Source of the DNA: Nectonema munidae
Taxonomy: Eukaryota; Nematomorpha; Nectonematoida; Nectonematidae
NCBI GenBank assembly: GCA_030549495.1
Contig: JAUIRK010000717.1
Span: 1-64,000, forward strand
Length of the DNA: 64,000 bases
Reading direction: 5' to 3'
The notes under the pieces are model-generated. The model searched no databases and had not been told where the DNA came from. It was given only the letters and a program-made list of their open reading frames with translations. Shown in pieces: positions 59,001 through 64,000 of the stretch; the first letter of the stretch is position 1, and every line of letters starts with the position of its first letter. The position numbers and the translations under genes were made by a program.

Positions 59001-60310
59001 CTAACTCTAACTCTAAAATTAAGCACTCTTCCAGTTTTCCTAACTTAAGTTTAAGCACTCATCTAATATACCTAACTCTAACTCTAATTCAAGCACTTCT
59101 AATATACCTAGCTCTAACTCTAATTTTAAGAATTCTTCTAATTTACCTAACTCTAAAATTAGAACTTTTCCAGTTTTCCTAATTCTAACTCTAAAGATAA
59201 GCAGTTTTCCGATTTTCCTAACTCTAATTCTAAGTTTAAGCATTTTTATTATTTACTTAACTCTATGTTTAAGCACTCTTCTAATATACCTAACTCTAAC
59301 TCAAAGTTTGAGCACTCTTCTAATTCACTTAACTCTAATTCTAAAATTATGCACTCCTCAGTTTTCTTAACTCTAACTCTAAAATTAAGCACTTTTCCTA
59401 ACTCCAACTCTAAAGATAAGCAGTTTTCCGATTTTCCTAACTCTAATTCTAAGTTTAAGCATTCTTATAATTTACCTGACTCTAACTTTAAGTTTAAGCA
59501 GCCTTCTAATATACCCAACTCTAACCTTAAGATCAAGCCCTCTTCCAGTTTTCCTAACTCTACGTCGCAGCATATCTTTTTATTGTCGCTTGGTATTCCC
59601 CTATATCCCTTTCATCTATTTTAGTGTCGCGACTGTCGCTTTATATTTTCCTATTTTATTTGTGTCGCCATACGTCGCAGCATATCTTTTTATTGTCGCT
59701 TGGTATTTCCCTATATCCCTTTCATCTATTTTAGTGTCGCGACTGTCGCTTTATATTTTCCTATTTTATTTGTGTCGCCATACGTCGCAGCATATCTTTT
59801 TCTTGTCGCTTGGTATTTCCCTATATCCTATTCATCTATTTTAGTGTCGTGACTGTCGCATCCTAACTCTAAAATTAAGCACTCTTTCAGTTTTGCTAAC
59901 TCTAACTCTAAAGATAAGCAGTGTCCAATTTTCCCAACTCTAACTCTAAGTTTAGGCACTCTTCTAATATACCTAACTCTAACTCTAATTTTAAGCATTC
60001 TTCTAATTTACCTAACTCTAACTGTAAAATTAAGCACTTTTCCAGTTTTTCATCCCTTTCATCTATTTTAGTGTCGCGACTGTCGCTTTATATTTTTCTA
60101 TTTTATTTGTGTCGCCATACGTCGCAGCATATCTTTTTATTGTCGCTTGGTATTTCCCTATATCCCTTTCATCTATTTTAGTGTCGCTTTATATTTTCCT
60201 ATTTTATTTGAGTCACCATACGTCGCAGCATATCTTTTTATTGTCGCTTGGTATTTCCCTATATCCCTTTCATCTATTTTAGTGTCGCGACTGTCGCTTT
60301 AACCAGTACA
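56100..60310. repeat. Two-component satellite array (110-bp and 39-bp units)
   Basis: Unit A is 110 bp (starts at 56161, 56271, 56381) with CGCCATACGTCGCAGCA and TCGCGACTGTCGC. Unit B is 39 bp, built on CCTAACTCTAACTCTAA plus variable ends. Blocks alternate: A 56100-56460, B to 56655, A to 57120, B to 57275, A to 57530, B to 57678, A to 58150, a long B block 58151-59560, A to 59850, B to 60050, A to 60305. A-to-B junctions (GTGACTGTCGCATCCTAACT type) and B-to-A junctions (TTCATCCCTTTCATC type) recur, so the composite itself has been amplified. The open frames across it follow from the repeat and are not genes. Confidence 0.97.
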
Positions 60311-60479
60311 TCTATATATTCAATTGTTTATTATCCATAAGCAAGATTATCAATGTCAATTTGACATGATTGACAATTCATATAATGTTTTGTTTCGTGC
60401 TATTCAGCGACACACATCATTCGACATATTCTATATTTTAACAAGGCGACACTGCGACAATTGTCGCAGAAAACACCAA

Positions 60480-61010
60480 ACTCAATTTCTTTGGTAGAGT
60501 CACCAGTGAACGAAAAAACAAAAAGTAGCTCAGCCGCATCTGCCGCCAAACTTGTGAGTAAATATTCTTTATCAACAAAAAAGCAGCAAAAGTTTGTGAA
60601 TCACTCAAGCTGGATGGAATTAATTTAGATTCTCCAACTCAAGTGGGAGTTTGGAAACGAGTGATGAGAGGAGACGCAGAATGTGTCAGACAAAAATTGA
60701 AACATCTTTTGCAGCTTGTCTGTCTTCATTTTGACGGAAAAATCATTTCGAGAACAGAGTACCAAGTTGTGTGCCTTCAAAATAGCGATCGAAAAATAAA
60801 CCTTGCAATACTTACTTGCAAAAATGGCTCTTCCAAAGCAATTTTTGAAGAGATTGAATACTTGATGAACGACTTTAGTGCTTGGAAGAGTATTCAAATG
60901 AAAATATATGTGATTCCACGGCAGTGAATACTGGTAAAGAAAATGGAGTTGTAGTGAAGTTTCAGAAGGCCATGATTGAGACAGCTTTTCAAAAACCACA
61001 GTTTTTTAAA
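60480..61010 (+). pseudogene. Right part of the unclassified transposon-like gene
   Basis: The + strand frame 60643-60927 has LLQLVCLHFDGKIISRTEYQ and FEEIEYLMNDFSAWKSIQMK; an adjoining frame has AAKVCESLKLDGIN before it, and TAVNTGKENGVVV follows. The layout HFDGK...EYQVV...W.S..M...TAVNTG is known from uncharacterised transposon-encoded proteins. With 55540-56090 it would form one gene, broken and split by the satellite. GCGACAATTGTCGC at 60444-60460 echoes the TGTCGC motifs of satellite unit A. Confidence 0.5.
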
Positions 61011-61058
61011 TTTCATAATGTAATTGATATTTTTTTAGTTACTTTACATTAATTTGCG

Positions 61059-61131
61059 ACCCCCCCCCCCCCCTGTTTTACCTATTCGACCCCCTTGTGG
61101 GTCGCGACCCACCGGTTGGGAAACCCAGCTC
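61059..61131 (-). mobile_element. hAT end (GGTTGGGAAACC type) with C-run
   Basis: On the - strand it begins CTGGGTTTCCCAACCGGTGG, followed by GGTCGCGACCCAC, the typical terminus of ZBED-group hAT elements, then a run of about 15 C (+ strand). The mate was not found. Confidence 0.65.
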
Positions 61132-61603
61132 CATATTATTAAAAATTTTAAATCGATTATCTAATGTAGACACTATGTTTTTTAGTTATCCGTATCGTAT
61201 CCAAGCGAAGAATAATTTTCCATAAAAGCTATACAGATGGTAACGATCAGAAATCGAGCCCGAACATCATTTTTTTGGCTCACACCCAAAATATTGAAAG
61301 ACATTGAAAAAATGATAAATAAATGACACTATGGCACTCACAGAGGTTTACGGGACTCATATATATGTGATTTTATGTGGCGACAAGAGCTTGGTAAAAG
61401 GGATAGTTCCTTTTACTTAAATACATTTTTGACTTTTCGCGTCCTCAATAGGGATGGGGCTTTTTGACTTGTGTATTTAACTTTTTCATAATGAAAATTT
61501 TTTGAAGAGGGAAAGTGCTAAGAGTTAACCAATAAGTAATCAATAGAAAAGAAATAAAATTATTAGTTTATTAAGAAAAAAATTGTGACTTTAAGTAGAA
61601 GCA

Positions 61604-61738
61604 AGGGGTCATTCACAATTGATGTCAACTTGTCGATTGACAAATGAAGAATTTGTAAACTAAATAAAGTCAAAAGTTGACAATGGGGGAGGTTAAAATT
61701 AAGCAAAAAAAGGTTGACGTCAATCGTGAATGACCCCT
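61604..61738. mobile_element. Palindromic MITE (AGGGGTCATTCAC ends)
   Basis: 135 bp with about 26-bp inverted ends, AGGGGTCATTCACAATTGAT and the mirrored ATCG/ATTG variant ending GTGAATGACCCCT, 24 of 26 matching. No clear target duplication; superfamily not assigned. Confidence 0.82.
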
Positions 61739-62046
61739 AACACAGTTTTTGAACTTTTTGATGATTTTTGTAATACTTTGTTCATTTATCTCTTGTTTTC
61801 TTATTCTCTTTTCTTGGACAAAGTTTCCATCTGAAAATTTTATTAGTTATCGTATTACTTGAATCTTGTTGTTCTGCAGAATGCGATGTATCTACAAAAC
61901 ATGAAATCAAATTTTAATGTTCTCTCTTCTTTTCATAAAGACATCTTTACCAAGATTCAACAAAAAATTTCTTCGTAAAACTTTTGAAGAAGGATTGCTA
62001 TATTAATATACTACATGAGCATTGATTCCTGCATTATTACATAAGC

Positions 62047-62183
62047 CAGTGGTTCCCAACCGGGAAAACCACTAACTATTCAAATAATAATTCTATGAAA
62101 CTAACTATTCAGTTGTAGGGGTCCACAGGTAAAAAAGTGACTGAAAAAGGGGGAACGAGATAAAAAAAGGTTGGGAACCACTG
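62047..62183. mobile_element. Short hAT MITE with 8-bp target duplication
   Basis: 137 bp, perfect ends CAGTGGTTCCCAACC and GGTTGGGAACCACTG, flanked by the perfect duplication ACATAAGC (62039-62046 and 62184-62191). Confidence 0.93.
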
Positions 62184-62504
62184 ACATAAGCCTATATTTT
62201 GAATTTAGTAAATCCACCAAATCGTATTTTGTTTCATTTCAAAAATTTATTAATTCAGCCTTTTTATTTTCTGTAGTATCAACGCGTGTGTTTTCCAAAC
62301 ACTAAACACAAATGCCACAATTTTTTGCTTTTGAAGCTCCGAAGTACATTCTGAAACCATATATGACCCATTGAACCAAAAAGCAGCATCATCAATCGTC
62401 ACGTACTCATCGGGAGTACGTAATCTTTCGAAAAAAAACTGTTCGTTGCCAATTTATCTTATGACAAAAAAATTTGTTCCTCAAATTTTTATGAAACTTT
62501 ACAT

Positions 62505-64000
62505 CAGTGTTTCCCACACTTTTTAGACCAACGCCCACCAAAGTTTCAAAAACTTTTCTAACGCCCCCTATTAAAAAATTGATACACAAATACACAAAAA
62601 TATTTTCATAAAAATGTTTTATTTATTTAAAAAGTTAGATATATGTTTTTTTTGAAGGCGATCGAGGAGTTTGATGTATTTTGTTCTATGCAGCTGAGAA
62701 GGAGTCTTAAGTGGCCTCTGCTTGCGATTTGCAAACGATTTCTTTGTCTGCTGAGAAGCTGTGTAACACTGAAACTGCGTTCAGCCATATACGTAGTAAG
62801 AAAAGCAATGAAAAAAATCTTAATTTTTTCCCATAACTTCAGAAATTTTTCAGGAATGCACGGTTGAATCTAAAAGGTTTGATATGATTGTTTGAAGAGA
62901 GGCTTCAACTCAAAGTCATTTTTTAAGAGAACCAATTCTTCTTGCGTTTCACAATTAGTTCCATCTGTTGTTTCATAAAGGAAATGATTGTTAAATATGG
63001 TGAACAGGTCTGTCAAGTAGGCCACATCACTTTTGCAAGCTATGAGCTCATAGAGAGTAAAACCTCTTCAGCGAATTTCCTCTTGATAACCACTGTACTT
63101 CGGTGTGTAAAAGCAGGCGATCAAATTCTTCATTGTTGTCTTTGCAAAGTTGATGAAATAATCGCGAGTTAAGAGAATTACATTTTATTTTGTTCACTGC
63201 TGATATAATGCTATCAAGAGATTTATGAAGAAGTTCATGAGCCCAAAATACTCTTGTGAAACTTTTCCATCTTTAATGAAACGAACATACGGCAAAAGCA
63301 ATGCTTCATTACCTGGAAGAGTAGATTCGTCCAACTGCAAACTCAATTGTTGACTTTTGAGCGTCTCATAAAGTTTCTTCAATATTGCACGCCATCTCAT
63401 CTCATCAATTCTTCTTTGTACTGAATTATTACTAAGTGGATTGAATTCAAAATAGTTTTGGGGAAAGGATGATGCACTACAGTACTGAGGACTTCTTCTA
63501 TAGTTGATAAAATAAGTTGTTCTCCAATTGTATGAGGTTTGCCTGATTTAGCAATCAATTTTGAAATATTGTATGAACAAACAAGCCCATCATCACGCTT
63601 TTGTGATTGATTTGTGATAAACGATGAAATTTGATTCCGGTTATTAAATTTATCAAGAAGTTTTTGAAATATGACATTTTTTCATTTGCTTTGTTTGAAT
63701 GCATTTTGGTTAAATGTTCAGAAAGCCTCCATGGTTTCATTGCTTCATTTGAAAATACCTCTTCGCAAAGAAGAAAACCTTTGTCTACGATTCAGTATTA
63801 AATTCATGAAAATTAACTTTTCGCCTATATCAGGAGTAAGGCGGTTCGGTGTATAAATATTTCCTACTACGCTAAAAAGTCTTTCACTTTCAATCGAAGA
63901 TGGGGGACATGAAAGTAGTTTGCTAGCAAGTTTTGATAGTTCTGGAAATGCAGTCTTATTGTTTTTCCACCAGCATATTGGATCGGAACACTTTGGTTCA
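62505..64000 (-). mobile_element. hAT transposon, ZBED5-like, running off the window
   Basis: The end CAGTGTTTCCCACACTTTTT lies at 62505. The - strand from the right edge down to about 62650 encodes a ZBED5-type transposase: a BED-like zinc finger region near 63780-63680 (KPWRLSEHLTKMHSNK), a SYNISKLIAKSGKPHTIGEQ block near 63560-63500, then RRIDEMRWRAILKKLYETLK, LSLQLDESTLPGNEALLLPY and VRFIKDGKVSQEYFG. Several breaks are present. It probably continues beyond 64000. Confidence 0.85.

Noticed and set aside
56004-60181. Many long open frames on both strands in the satellite
   Set aside because: They follow from the 39-bp (13-codon) unit and from stop-poor 110-bp units; they lack starts, introns and homology.

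Overview
This is AT-rich DNA from an animal, most likely an invertebrate. Genes are split by introns, and between them lie remnants of many transposon families plus a 4.2-kb satellite array. Two host genes, both on the + strand, can be read exon by exon. The first is a strongly diverged Enhancer of zeste (E(z)/EZH, catalytic subunit of Polycomb repressive complex 2), in at least 16 exons from 8685 to 34544. The second is an RNF103/KF-1-type RING-H2 membrane E3 ubiquitin ligase, in 4 exons from 43956 to 52062. Splice phases fit across every junction used (16 E(z) exons total 1833 nt, RNF103 exons 1857 nt, both multiples of three). Very short introns of 51 to 61 nt sit beside introns of several kilobases. 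The species cannot be named from the sequence; short introns and transposon content would suit a fast-evolving arthropod or similar invertebrate, which is inference.

Layout. 1-3300: remnant of a non-LTR retrotransposon on the - strand. 3301-5419: AT-rich, no gene seen. 5420-8684: hAT ends, a TTAA-type MITE, an autonomous-type hAT remnant with a perfect 8-bp target duplication (6771-8396), and possible N-terminal E(z) exons. 8685-34544: E(z), whose introns hold hAT elements (one nested in another), piggyBac-like TTAA MITEs, a Penelope-like element, a FLYWCH (MULE-type) fragment, a piggyBac fragment, SINEs and an unclassified dispersed repeat. 34545-43955: intergenic, with hAT (KIAA1586-like, hATC-bearing and short MITE forms) and pogo/Tigger-like elements. 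43956-52062: RNF103. 52063-56100: tRNA-derived SINEs, a degenerate tandem repeat and a ZBED5-like hAT remnant. 56100-60310: two-component satellite lying between two parts of an unclassified transposon-like gene. 60400-64000: end of that gene, hAT ends and MITEs, and another ZBED5-like hAT that runs off the right edge.

The two genes have unrelated jobs (histone H3K27 methylation; ER-membrane protein ubiquitination) and nothing suggests joint regulation. The most notable biology is in E(z). The SET and CXC domains are clearly present, but the residue aligning with human EZH2 Tyr641 is His, one CXC-domain cysteine is missing, and the C-terminal tail is shorter. The most notable structure is the satellite, built from alternating blocks of a 110-bp CpG-bearing unit and a 39-bp TAACTC-rich unit with repeated junctions.
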